From the NCBI RefSeq assembly GCF_900100955.1, contig NZ_FNCC01000004.1, positions 1-64,000 on the forward strand: DNA of 64,000 nt, given 5' to 3'. This DNA comes from Lentzea fradiae. Its GTDB lineage: Bacteria > Actinomycetota > Actinomycetes > Mycobacteriales > Pseudonocardiaceae. The translations under genes and the position numbers were made by a program. The notes beneath the pieces are model-generated. The model was not told the DNA's origin, ran no database searches, and worked only from the letters and a program-made list of their open reading frames with translations. Position 1 is the stretch's first letter. Each line of letters starts with the position of its first letter. Shown here one piece after another: positions 17,803-24,794 of this stretch.

Positions 17803-17838
17803 TTGACTTGCTTTGGTACCGGAGTAGCCTTGGGTACC
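17803..17838 (+). promoter_or_regulatory. Promoter with paired GGTACC operator sites
   Basis: A -35-like TTGACT (17803-17808) and -10-like TAGCCT (17825-17830) are 16 bases apart. TTGGTACCGGAG occurs in the spacer and TTGGGTACCGGAG just after the -10, placing two GGTACC palindromes (17815-17820, 17833-17838) 18 bases apart on the same DNA face. This fits autoregulation by the small regulator that follows. Confidence 0.55.
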
Positions 17839-17849
17839 GGAGGTGTGTC

Positions 17850-18113
17850 GTGACCGTTCAGTCTTCCCCTGTCAAGGTTGATCAAGAAACACACGCTTTG
17901 ATCGCGCATGGCGCTACCGCGCTGCACATGTCCCAGAAAGACCTGTTGGCCGCGGCTGTTCGCGAGTACCTGAGCGCGAGGCGCGAAGAGATCAGTGCCG
18001 CACTGCAGCGCACAATGGCGGCGCTCGATGGAACGCAGGCCGGTCAGGTGGCCGCGTTGACCGGCATGTCGAAGGAACGCCTCGACGAACTGGGCGGGGT
18101 CCGAGAGTCCTGA
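17850..18113 (+). CDS. Small antitoxin-like/ribbon-helix-helix-type regulator candidate
   Basis: 87 aa from GTG at 17850, with GGAGG six bases upstream. The order of a short N-terminal strand (SSPVKVDQETHALIAH), two helices (ATALHMSQKDLLAAAVREYL) and an extended helical tail (SARREEISAALQRTMAALDG) resembles ribbon-helix-helix antitoxins. The stop overlaps the next start (TGATG), indicating coupling. The upstream paired GGTACC sites support autoregulation. The assignment rests on layout, not on a sure family match. Confidence 0.55.
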   Translation: MTVQSSPVKVDQETHALIAHGATALHMSQKDLLAAAVREYLSARREEISAALQRTMAALDGTQAGQVAALTGMSKERLDELGGVRES

Positions 18114-18871
18114 TGGCCGTTCGTCCCACCATTCGCTGCCTTCGAGAAGACCTGGGCCTTGACCTGCCGTCGCTCGACGTGCCGCTCGACGAGATCGATC
18201 ATCCGTTGGTCAGGAAGGCGAACGAGCAGTTCGCCCAGCCAACGGGTCCGCGGGAACGAATCCGTTCGATCGATGACGTGGTCGCGTTCAAGGTCAAGGT
18301 CCAGCGGTGGCGAGGGGCGGTTGTCGAGGGGGGGGGCGATCCCAGTTGGATGGTGATGGCCGGAGTCAGGGAAGCGGGGAGTCGAGACGACTTCTACGAA
18401 GCTCTTGCGACTGCCGCCGTCGCCGCTCGTGCGAGGTACAACGCGGAGAACAGTCCGCCTCTGAAATCGTCGACGTACTGCGGCCAATGGTTGGTGTGCG
18501 AGGACGACCAGGACCGGTATCGCGCCGAGGCGGCTGTTCGGCTGTTGCGGGCCATGCGGGAAACGGTGCGACGCCTGGTGTGTGCGTCGCTGCTCGACGG
18601 ACACGAGCACTCCGACGAGATCGCCGGTGCGGAAATCGGGGTGCTCGTGCGAGGCGTCGAGGACACGGGCACCTATGTGGCTGTCTGGATCACTGGCTCG
18701 GTGCCTGACAACTTCGTGGCCATCGCCCTGGACCTGGTTCCTGGCTGTGACAGGGACGGCTGGTATCCGGAGTTCGCGATGCCGGACCGGGCGCTTCGTC
18801 CCGGTGAGCAGATCTACTCGAACATGATGGACCCACAGGCTGCCGCTCAGTTGCTTGGAGAGAACAGCTAG
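18113..18871 (+). CDS. Unknown 252-aa protein, candidate toxin partner
   Basis: 252 aa, ATG overlapping the stop of the upstream regulator. Soluble, mixed alpha/beta, no signal peptide. Conserved-looking segments include PSWMVMAGVREAGSRDDFYE, YCGQWLVCEDDQDRYRAEA and DRALRPGEQIYSNMM. I recognise no family or catalytic motif. A run of nine G (18328-18336) in the coding sequence could slip and shift the frame. Its TAG stop lies in the direct-repeat arm. A toxin role is inferred only from operon structure. Confidence 0.55.
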   Translation: MAVRPTIRCLREDLGLDLPSLDVPLDEIDHPLVRKANEQFAQPTGPRERIRSIDDVVAFKVKVQRWRGAVVEGGGDPSWMVMAGVREAGSRDDFYEALATAAVAARARYNAENSPPLKSSTYCGQWLVCEDDQDRYRAEAAVRLLRAMRETVRRLVCASLLDGHEHSDEIAGAEIGVLVRGVEDTGTYVAVWITGSVPDNFVAIALDLVPGCDRDGWYPEFAMPDRALRPGEQIYSNMMDPQAAAQLLGENS

Positions 18872-18986
18872 TCATACATCAAGCAGTGTGCTGATCCAGC
18901 AACATTCCCAAGAGCAGGGCGAACCGGTCTTCTGCCAGGAGCGCGTCGGCTTCGGGGTTCTGTGCGAGGCACACCGTGCGGGCCAT
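18867..18986. repeat. Direct repeat copy 2: attR-like arm plus 5' end of HhH-GPD gene
   Basis: Second copy of the 17609-17728 repeat, with core TGATC at 18892-18896 and arm CATACATCAAGCAGTGTGC. Where copy 1 adjoins the integrase start, copy 2 adjoins the end of the 252-aa gene. Where copy 1 is followed by the small-regulator promoter, copy 2 is followed by abiEii. This looks like the surviving right end of a second, related element. Confidence 0.85.
18879..18986 (-). pseudogene. 5' fragment of HhH-GPD repair gene (copy 2)
   Basis: A 35-codon frame from ATG at 18986, stop TGA at 18879, starting MARTVCLAQNPEADALL and differing from copy 1 by two amino-acid changes and three silent changes within the gene part. 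It begins 12 bases after the abiEii stop codon on the same strand, so it is probably cotranscribed with abiE. Confidence 0.78.
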
Positions 18987-18998
18987 GTGGGAATGGTG

Positions 18999-19943
18999 TC
19001 ACGGACCAGCCGGGTGTCGTCCGGCGAGCCCTCCTGGGGCAGGGTTCCATCGCAGCTCGGAGGCATTCCACCGACCTGGGTCCGATACCGACAGGACCGG
19101 GCTGAGGAACAGCGTCATGAGTTCGGAGGCGTGCGCCAGCGTCCGATACGCCGTCAATGCGTCGAGCGTGACGGCTTCACGTTCGTAGCCGACGCTCCAG
19201 GACGCCGGTTCCGGAACGACGAACACATCGGGCAGTTCGAGATCAGTGCCTGCATCACGTCGTCTCTGGCACTCGTGCCTGATCGCGACCTGTAGTTCTC
19301 GGCCAGGAACGGACTCGCGCAGAGCGATGAGCACGAGGTCCACGAGATCGCGATACCTCGTGGAGCACCTTCCGTTGTGCTTCTCATACAGTGCGCACAC
19401 CTTGTCCGCCACGTGGGCGATCAGCGGGTAGAGCCTGACCAGTGGCCAGTCGTCAGGCCAGTCGACGGGGACCGATGGCTGAAGCCTTCGCAGTTCAGGC
19501 GTCCCGTGCAGGAGCGAGTGAACAACCAGGTCCATGCTGACGGTGCCCTCCGTCCGCGGTCCTACCAGGATGTTGAACGAGACGCGTACGGTGGGACGGT
19601 TCTCCGTCATCTCGGTGCGTCCTCGGTAGTCGTACCTGACGAAGTCGCCCAGGTCGACGGCTGCGGCAGCGCGGATCGCCGCCACCGCTTCCTTCAGATC
19701 GGTCGCGTGCGAGCGGCACAGATCGATGTCCCGGCTGTGGCGGACATCGCGGTAGCGCACCAGCATCGCCTGGCCGCCCTTGAGGAGCCAGCCGTCGGGA
19801 TCGTGGCGGAAGACCCTGGTCAGGAGTCGCTCGAAGTAGAACCTGCTGAGCAGATCACCGGGACGTGCGCCTGCGTTCGCGGCCTCGCGTTTGGCGCGAT
19901 CCCGGAGCGCGCGGCTCAGTGCCTGAGGCGACGCGTAGCTCAT
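18999..19943 (-). CDS. abiEii: AbiEii-type nucleotidyltransferase toxin (type IV toxin-antitoxin)
   Basis: 314 aa. Nucleotidyltransferase core with LLKGGQAMLVRY (residues 53-64, the KGGT-type motif) and HSRDIDL (69-75, the metal-binding DxD), then a helical domain with HVADKVCALYEKH and SRYRDLVDLV-like RYRDLVDLVLIAL, as in AbiEii/MenA proteins. Characterised relatives cause abortive infection or reversible growth arrest, with MenA-type toxins acting on tRNA acceptor ends. Its start overlaps the stop of abiEi by 4 bases. A HhH-GPD gene fragment follows directly downstream. Confidence 0.9.
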   Translation of the reverse strand: MSYASPQALSRALRDRAKREAANAGARPGDLLSRFYFERLLTRVFRHDPDGWLLKGGQAMLVRYRDVRHSRDIDLCRSHATDLKEAVAAIRAAAAVDLGDFVRYDYRGRTEMTENRPTVRVSFNILVGPRTEGTVSMDLVVHSLLHGTPELRRLQPSVPVDWPDDWPLVRLYPLIAHVADKVCALYEKHNGRCSTRYRDLVDLVLIALRESVPGRELQVAIRHECQRRRDAGTDLELPDVFVVPEPASWSVGYEREAVTLDALTAYRTLAHASELMTLFLSPVLSVSDPGRWNASELRWNPAPGGLAGRHPAGP

Positions 19944-20782
19944 CGTTCGGTCTCCGGCGTCGGGTTGTTCTCGTCCGGTTCGCCGATCGCCGCGTTCACG
20001 GCCGCTCGTACCTTCCGGAGTTGTGCCGTGTCCAAGCCGGCCAGTTGGGTAGCGATCGCTTGGACTGTCGCTGTTGCCTCAAGGCCGGGTTCACCGGTCA
20101 TCGCCACCGCTGAACGGCCGTCGAACGCGGAGTCCGCTCCCGCTTGGTGCAGCAGGTGCTGGAGCAGGCGGAGCCCGTCGTTCCTGTCGATGCCGTATGC
20201 GGGAGCGCAGTCGGCCAGGACTGCCAGAAGACGTCGTACGTCCACCAGTCGGCGAAGCAGTGCGTCGTTGAGGACTCCGCCCAGGTGACCCCCGTCCACT
20301 CGAGCGACGAGAAGGTCTTTGATGGTGCGTTCGACCGTGGTCACCGGCAGACCGTCGTGGGTCGTTGTGATCTCGTGACGTGCCAGATCGCCGCGATGCA
20401 GCCGAATCCCGGGGACCCGGGTGGTTCGTCTCCGTGGCACGGTCATCTCGACCTGGGGTGCGGGTATGTCGCCGAGCTCGTGCAGAACGCAAGCGGTGCG
20501 ATGGGAGAGGACCCCGTTGTCCTGGTCGGCGGCGTCTCGCTCCCAGGCGCGGCGTGATGGGGCAAGGCGAAGCCAGGCCGACTTCTCTTCGAGGTGGTTC
20601 GGCGTTCCCGCCGCGACCACGAGATGGACGCCGCGTGCCACGTGGTCGACGATGCCTGCCGAAACGAGTCTGGTCAGAGTTGTGCGGTTCACCCCTGCCG
20701 CGTCCGCCTGCTGGGTGGTGAACAGGCCCCACTGGTCGGCGGCGATCTCGCCCACGACTTGAAGAGCCTCGACCCGTTTCAT
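19940..20782 (-). CDS. abiEi: AbiEi-type antitoxin and transcriptional autoregulator
   Basis: 280 aa. N-terminal winged-helix with the AbiEi_4 pattern (DQWGLFTTQQADAAGVNRTT, then LVSAGIVDHVARGVH), then a C-terminal domain with LSHRTACVLHELGDIPAP and VTTVERTIKDLLV. In characterised AbiE systems this protein binds inverted repeats in its own promoter and neutralises AbiEii without forming a complex. The matching inverted repeats are at 20792-20838. Confidence 0.9.
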   Translation of the reverse strand: MKRVEALQVVGEIAADQWGLFTTQQADAAGVNRTTLTRLVSAGIVDHVARGVHLVVAAGTPNHLEEKSAWLRLAPSRRAWERDAADQDNGVLSHRTACVLHELGDIPAPQVEMTVPRRRTTRVPGIRLHRGDLARHEITTTHDGLPVTTVERTIKDLLVARVDGGHLGGVLNDALLRRLVDVRRLLAVLADCAPAYGIDRNDGLRLLQHLLHQAGADSAFDGRSAVAMTGEPGLEATATVQAIATQLAGLDTAQLRKVRAAVNAAIGEPDENNPTPETER

Positions 20783-20791
20783 GTCACGAAC

Positions 20792-20838
20792 GCTACACCT
20801 GAATCAGCGTTTGTTACATCATAGGTGTAGCAAACGCT
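20792..20838 (-). promoter_or_regulatory. AbiE promoter/operator with two interleaved inverted repeats
   Basis: GCTACACCT (20792-20800) pairs with AGGTGTAGC (20823-20831), and AGCGTTTG (20806-20813) pairs with CAAACGCT (20831-20838). A minus-strand -10-like TATGAT lies between the halves (20818-20823). Binding of AbiEi to these repeats would cover the promoter, as in known AbiE autoregulation. Confidence 0.7.
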
Positions 20839-21146
20839 GCATAGGATCATCCTGTGGTGTGGCCCAAGCCCGCCGTGTCGTTCTGCTCGACCAATGCAGG
20901 ACGATGCTGTACCCGCTCGCGCTTTCAAGCAGAGATGTCTGGTTCCACGTGGGTGCGGCTGAGCTGGAACACGGCGCGTGAGAACGGTGGAGGTTGACCG
21001 GTGGAAGGGCTGACCCGGCCAGAGCACGCGTCAACCCGTGAACCGGCTCAGCATCGCGCGAAGCTCGCTTCTCCGCGGATGTGAAGGACCGAAATCGGCG
21101 AGGAGCGCGTGAACCCGTGCTGCGGCGCCCTGCGCGTCTCCCGCTG
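20839..21146. other. Spacer without recognisable gene
   Basis: Short frames exist on both strands, but none has a ribosome site or recognisable protein. It lies between the AbiE operator and a broken sigma-factor gene and is probably degraded sequence. Confidence 0.45.
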
Positions 21147-21483
21147 ATGCCTGCAATCTACGACTTCATGCTCGACGCCCTTGCCGCGGACGCCGTGCGC
21201 GGGAACCGCCAGGCGACCGAAGAGCTGCTGACGAGGCCGCGACGAAGGAGGAGGACCCGAGCAGAGTGCGCTACGGGCGGAGTCGCTGCGGAACCTGCAC
21301 GAGCTGTTGGGAAACCTCGGTGAGACTCAGCGCGAGATCCTGGTGTGCAGACTGGTGGTCGGCCTGTCCGCCGTCGAGACGGCGGAACTGCTGTCGATGA
21401 CGCCGGGAGCGGTTCGCGTCGCCCAGCATCGTGCCCTGCAGAAGCTTCGCGACCTGCTGAAGGTCTCGGGACGGCCGGTGTAG
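21147..21483 (+). pseudogene. Sigma-70 family RNA polymerase sigma factor remnant
   Basis: An N-terminal piece (DALAADAVRGNRQATEELL, from ATG at 21147) looks like the start of a sigma factor. It is followed, in another frame after the stop at 21229, by an intact region 4: LRNLHELLGNLGETQREIL, then LSAVETAELLSMTPGAVRVA and QHRALQKLRDLL, ending at 21483. Region 2, which binds the -10 element, is missing, so an internal deletion and frameshift have destroyed the gene. Confidence 0.7.
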
Positions 21484-21598
21484 CGGTAGTGCCTGGGAAC
21501 GATGCGTTTCAGTCTGCTCCGGCTTGGGCGGGGAAGGTCGCCGAGCGGGTACGCGGCTGTCGTGACACGACGCGCGTCAAGGTGACTGGGGTGGCTGG

Positions 21599-22705
21599 TC
21601 AGGCGCCTGCCACCCGGACCTCCGACACGACCTGCCGCACCAGCACCCGCAGCGCCTCCCGGTCCACCGTCGCCGGGTCCTCCGCCAGCCAGTCGCCGAT
21701 CTCCCGCACGAACTGCTCGGGCGTCATCGGCGGCACGTCGAAGTCGAGGTCGTCGTCGCAGGTGATCTCGCCGGCTCGGGACGGGTAGACGATCAGGGCG
21801 CCGCGGACTTCGAGCCACGGGAGGATCTCGGCGAAGCGTTCGACGCCGTCGAGGAGTTGGGTGCCGCCGCCGCGGAACGGGTGGCCGTTGCGCCAGAGTT
21901 CGCCGTCCTCGTCGCAGTAGTAGTGGCCTGGCAGCCAGGACTTGGACTCGATGAGGACCAGGCGGCGGCCGCAGAGGACGGCGTGGTCGATGTCGGTGAA
22001 GACGGAGCCCGGCCAGGCGAGGCCGTGGAAGACGCGCACTCCGGGTAACTGCGTGAGGTACTCGGTGAGGAGACCGGCGGTCAGCCGTTCGCGTCTGTTT
22101 TCACCCGGACGGCCGAAGATGGTGTTCCCGTCGTACTCGCCCGCGAACGCCCGTTCGGCTCGGGCCAGGGTGGTGTAGCGGCGGACGAGTCGGAACGCTC
22201 CGTAACCGGCGGCCGCCACCAGTGGTAGCCAGACGGCCAGCAGGAGGGGGGACAGGGGCATCGTGAGGGGCAGCAGGAGGACGAACCAGCCGCCGATCGC
22301 GGCTGCCGCGGGGGCGTGGCCCAGGCCAGTGACGGGGACGTAGCGGACGCGGGCGCCCAGGTCGATGCGGTTCCACCACTCCATCGAGCCGAGGTCGACG
22401 CGGGGGCGTGGCGCTCGGTAGTTGGGGTCGTCGCCGAAGTCGCGCAGGCGACCCGTCTGGCCCGTTCGGCGAGGTCGGGGGCGGGTCGCGGGGCGGACGA
22501 CGGTCGGTGCCGGGCGGTCGTAGTCGGCTCGGCGGACCGGGTCCTTCAGCGTCTCGTACGCCTCCTGGAGCAGGCGGAAGCCGCCGGACGTCCCACCCGC
22601 GTCGGGGTGCATGACCTTGACGAGGGAGCGGTAGGCCGACTTGATCTCCGCGGCGCTGGCGCCCCGGCTGACGCCGAGCAACTCGTAGTAGTCGATCCCT
22701 GGCAC
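21599..22705 (-). CDS. J-domain protein with membrane hairpin and NERD nuclease-related domain
   Basis: 368 aa. Residues 4-65 are a J domain with the HPD triad (33-35) in KVMHPDAGGTSGGF, predicted to stimulate a DnaK ATPase. After an Arg/Pro linker come two membrane segments (about 135-175), then a NERD-type domain (about 215-330) with GVRVFHGLAW, DIDHAVLCGRRLVLIESKSW and YCDEDGELWRNGHPF. The DIDH … ESKSW acidic/Lys pattern matches the restriction-endonuclease-like core. The combination suggests a membrane-tethered co-chaperone/nuclease-fold protein. Its task is unknown. Confidence 0.8.
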   Translation of the reverse strand: MPGIDYYELLGVSRGASAAEIKSAYRSLVKVMHPDAGGTSGGFRLLQEAYETLKDPVRRADYDRPAPTVVRPATRPRPRRTGQTGRLRDFGDDPNYRAPRPRVDLGSMEWWNRIDLGARVRYVPVTGLGHAPAAAAIGGWFVLLLPLTMPLSPLLLAVWLPLVAAAGYGAFRLVRRYTTLARAERAFAGEYDGNTIFGRPGENRRERLTAGLLTEYLTQLPGVRVFHGLAWPGSVFTDIDHAVLCGRRLVLIESKSWLPGHYYCDEDGELWRNGHPFRGGGTQLLDGVERFAEILPWLEVRGALIVYPSRAGEITCDDDLDFDVPPMTPEQFVREIGDWLAEDPATVDREALRVLVRQVVSEVRVAGA

Positions 22706-22811
22706 GACACCGTCCAGTCCGAGGTTGATGCACGAACCTTATTGGGTCCAACACTTTCGCCGGGCATACGGCCCGCGTTTCGCCGACTAGTGTGGAGCAC
22801 GCGGTCACGAA

Positions 22812-22885
22812 GGGGCCTGTAGCGCAGTGGTCGACGCGCCCTCCTGCGTGGAGGGAGAACGCCGGTTCGAATCCGGCCGGTCCCG
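22812..22885 (+). tRNA. tRNA-like sequence, possible anticodon GCG; unusual or decayed
   Basis: Acceptor halves GGGGCC (22812-22817) and GGTCCC (22879-22884) pair with one G-T wobble. The T-arm GCCGG-TTCGAAT-CCGGC (22861-22877) is perfect. An anticodon arm CCCTC-CTGCGTG-GAGGG (22839-22855) gives U33 and anticodon GCG. Oddities: the seventh acceptor pair is T-C, the D-stem is at best three or four pairs sharing a base with the anticodon stem, position 37 is T, and bacteria normally read CGN Arg codons with ACG. CCA is not encoded. It may be a divergent tRNA or a pseudogene. Confidence 0.45.
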
Positions 22886-23002
22886 CTCTGCTTCCCGGGT
22901 TCCTCCTTCCCTCGTGCGGACGGGGCGTGCGCGGTTCGACCTGGTCCACTGTGGACGGAAGTTCGAGTTGCCGACCCGGCTGGTCTGCCGCACTGTCGGC
23001 GC

Positions 23003-23263
23003 ATGGCGACCTGTGACGTTTGCGGAAACGAGTACTGGATGGCCTTCGAGGTGCGCACGGTCAGCGGTGACGTGCACACCTTCGACAGCTTCGAGTGCGC
23101 GATCCAGCGGCTCGCGCCGCGTTGCGAGCATTGCGACTGCCGGGTGATCGGGCACGGGGTGGAGGTGGAGGGGCAGTTCTACTGCTGCGCCCACTGCGCG
23201 CGGATGGGCTCGTCCGGCCTGGGCGCCCAGATCCGCGACACGGTCGGCGCGCATCCGAGCTGA
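23003..23263 (+). CDS. Small Cys-rich (zinc-ribbon-like) protein
   Basis: 86 aa, ATG at 23003. It starts MATCDVCGNEYWMAFEV with further Cys in RCEHCDCRVIGHG and FYCCAHCAR, giving three CxxC-type pairs suited to binding one or two zinc ions. Similar short proteins are widespread in actinomycetes as uncharacterised genes. It stands alone between the tRNA-like sequence and a nitroreductase-family gene. Confidence 0.8.
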   Translation: MATCDVCGNEYWMAFEVRTVSGDVHTFDSFECAIQRLAPRCEHCDCRVIGHGVEVEGQFYCCAHCARMGSSGLGAQIRDTVGAHPS

Positions 23264-23328
23264 CGTGAGGTGGAGTTCCTCTCCCGCTTCGGATCGCGGA
23301 GCGGGCCCGTCGAGCTACGGTCGAAGCC

Positions 23329-23664
23329 ATGAACTTCCAGAGTCCGCTCGTCCACCGCGTCAACAGGCTGGTCGTCGGACTGCGCGACGCCCCGCTCGTC
23401 GGACAGTTGGTGCGCCGGGGGATCACCGTCGTGTCCTACACCGGGCGCAAGTCGGGCCGGACGTTCTCGACGCCCGTCGGCTACCGCCGCAAGGGGGACG
23501 TCGTCGTCATCAAGGTGGTGGCGCCGGAGTCCAAGAACTGGTGGCGCAACTTCCGTGGTGACGGCGCCCCTCTGACGCTGGAGCTCGACGGCGCCGAACG
23601 CACCGGTCACGCGACCTCGCACCGTGATGAGAAAGGCCGCGTCACGGTGCGGGTGAAGTTGTAG
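23329..23664 (+). CDS. Deazaflavin (F420)-dependent nitroreductase family protein
   Basis: 111 aa, ATG at 23329. It has the DDN/DUF385 split-barrel marks: TVVSYTGRKSGRTFSTPVGY near residue 40 and KNWWRNFRGDGAPLTLELDG. Characterised members use F420H2 to reduce quinones, nitroimidazoles or other substrates. It is somewhat shorter than DDN. fbiC (34964) in the same window means the host can make F420. It is convergent with the alcohol dehydrogenase gene one base away. Confidence 0.85.
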   Translation: MNFQSPLVHRVNRLVVGLRDAPLVGQLVRRGITVVSYTGRKSGRTFSTPVGYRRKGDVVVIKVVAPESKNWWRNFRGDGAPLTLELDGAERTGHATSHRDEKGRVTVRVKL

Positions 23665-23665
23665 T

Positions 23666-24697
23666 TCACGGCTGCGGGACGATCACGACCTTGCCGACGA
23701 CGGTGCGAGACTCGGCCAGTTCGAGGGCGGTGGCCGCCTCCGGCAGTGCGATGCGCGCGGCGATCTGCGGCTTCAGCGCGCCGCTGCCGACCAGGCGGAA
23801 CACCTGCGTGAGGTCGTCGCGCAGCCGGGCACGGAACGTCGTGGCGCGGAAGCGCTTGCCCGTCCAGACGTTGTAGAACTTGGCGCTGCGGCCGTTGGGC
23901 AGGACGTTCAGCAGCATCAGGCGGCTGAACAGCTTCAGCACGGGCAGCATCCCGTTGCCGGGTTCGTCCTTCGTCGCCGCCGAGCCGTAGCTGACCAGCG
24001 TGCCGCCGCGGCGCAGGAGCTTCCACGACTCGCGGTAGCCGGGCCCGCCGACGTGGTCGAACACCGCGTCGACGCCGCCGGGCGCGAGCTCGCGGATCTT
24101 GGCGTGCATGTGCGGGTCGCGGTAGTCGACCGGGGTCGCGCCGAGTGCCCGCACGGCGTCGTGGTTGCGGGCCGAGGCCGTGCCGATCACCTCGATCCCG
24201 GCGTGCCGGGCCAGCTGCACCAGGAGCGAGCCGACGCCGCTGTTCGCGCCCAGCACCACGATCGTGCCGCCGCGCTTCACGGCTGCCATGCGGTGCAGCA
24301 TCTGCCACGCCGTGACGCCGTTGAGCAGGACCGTCTCGGCGGCGGCCGGCTCGATGCCGTCGGGCACGGGCACCAGGTCCGCGGCGTCGACGATCAGGTG
24401 GCTCGCCCACGCGCCGGTCTTGGTGACGGCGGCGAACCGGTGCGACCTCAGCGCGGGGTCCGTGCCGGGGCCGACGGCGACGACCGTGCCGACCAGGTCG
24501 TAGCCGGGCACGAACGGGAACGGCGGTTGGTCGTAGTACTTGCCGCGGCGCATCTGCTGCTCGGCGAACGAGACCCCGGTGGCCTCCATGCGCAGGACGA
24601 CCTGGCCTTCGCCCGGTGCGGGCAGGTCGCGGGTCCGCACCTGCAGGCCGGCGGGTTCGACCAGGCCCGGCAGGACGATCTCGGTGGTGGCGTTCAT
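23666..24697 (-). CDS. Medium-chain dehydrogenase/quinone oxidoreductase-type enzyme
   Basis: 343 aa. GroES-like N-terminal half (PGYDLVGTVVAVGPGTD) and a Rossmann half with VLGANSGVGSLLVQLARHAG, binding NADPH. The catalytic-zinc Cys/His ligands are absent, so it belongs to the zinc-independent quinone-reductase branch. Transcribed divergently from a TetR regulator across a short region with an inverted repeat at 24726-24753, so it is the probable regulated target. Substrate unknown. Confidence 0.9.
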   Translation of the reverse strand: MNATTEIVLPGLVEPAGLQVRTRDLPAPGEGQVVLRMEATGVSFAEQQMRRGKYYDQPPFPFVPGYDLVGTVVAVGPGTDPALRSHRFAAVTKTGAWASHLIVDAADLVPVPDGIEPAAAETVLLNGVTAWQMLHRMAAVKRGGTIVVLGANSGVGSLLVQLARHAGIEVIGTASARNHDAVRALGATPVDYRDPHMHAKIRELAPGGVDAVFDHVGGPGYRESWKLLRRGGTLVSYGSAATKDEPGNGMLPVLKLFSRLMLLNVLPNGRSAKFYNVWTGKRFRATTFRARLRDDLTQVFRLVGSGALKPQIAARIALPEAATALELAESRTVVGKVVIVPQP

Positions 24698-24725
24698 CGC
24701 CGTTCTCCTCGCGGTGAAATGTGTG

Positions 24726-24753
24726 CTTACGTCCTTAAGTTAACGCGCGTAAG
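24726..24753. promoter_or_regulatory. Inverted repeat in divergent promoter region
   Basis: CTTACG (24726-24731) and CGTAAG (24748-24753) flank TTAAGTTAACGCG. It lies 30 bases from the oxidoreductase start and 42 from the tetR start, in an AT-rich pocket, the usual position for a TetR-family operator controlling both genes. Confidence 0.5.
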
Positions 24754-24794
24754 TTTAGGGATGCAAGAGCTAACAGCCATAAGCTTTCAGATGT

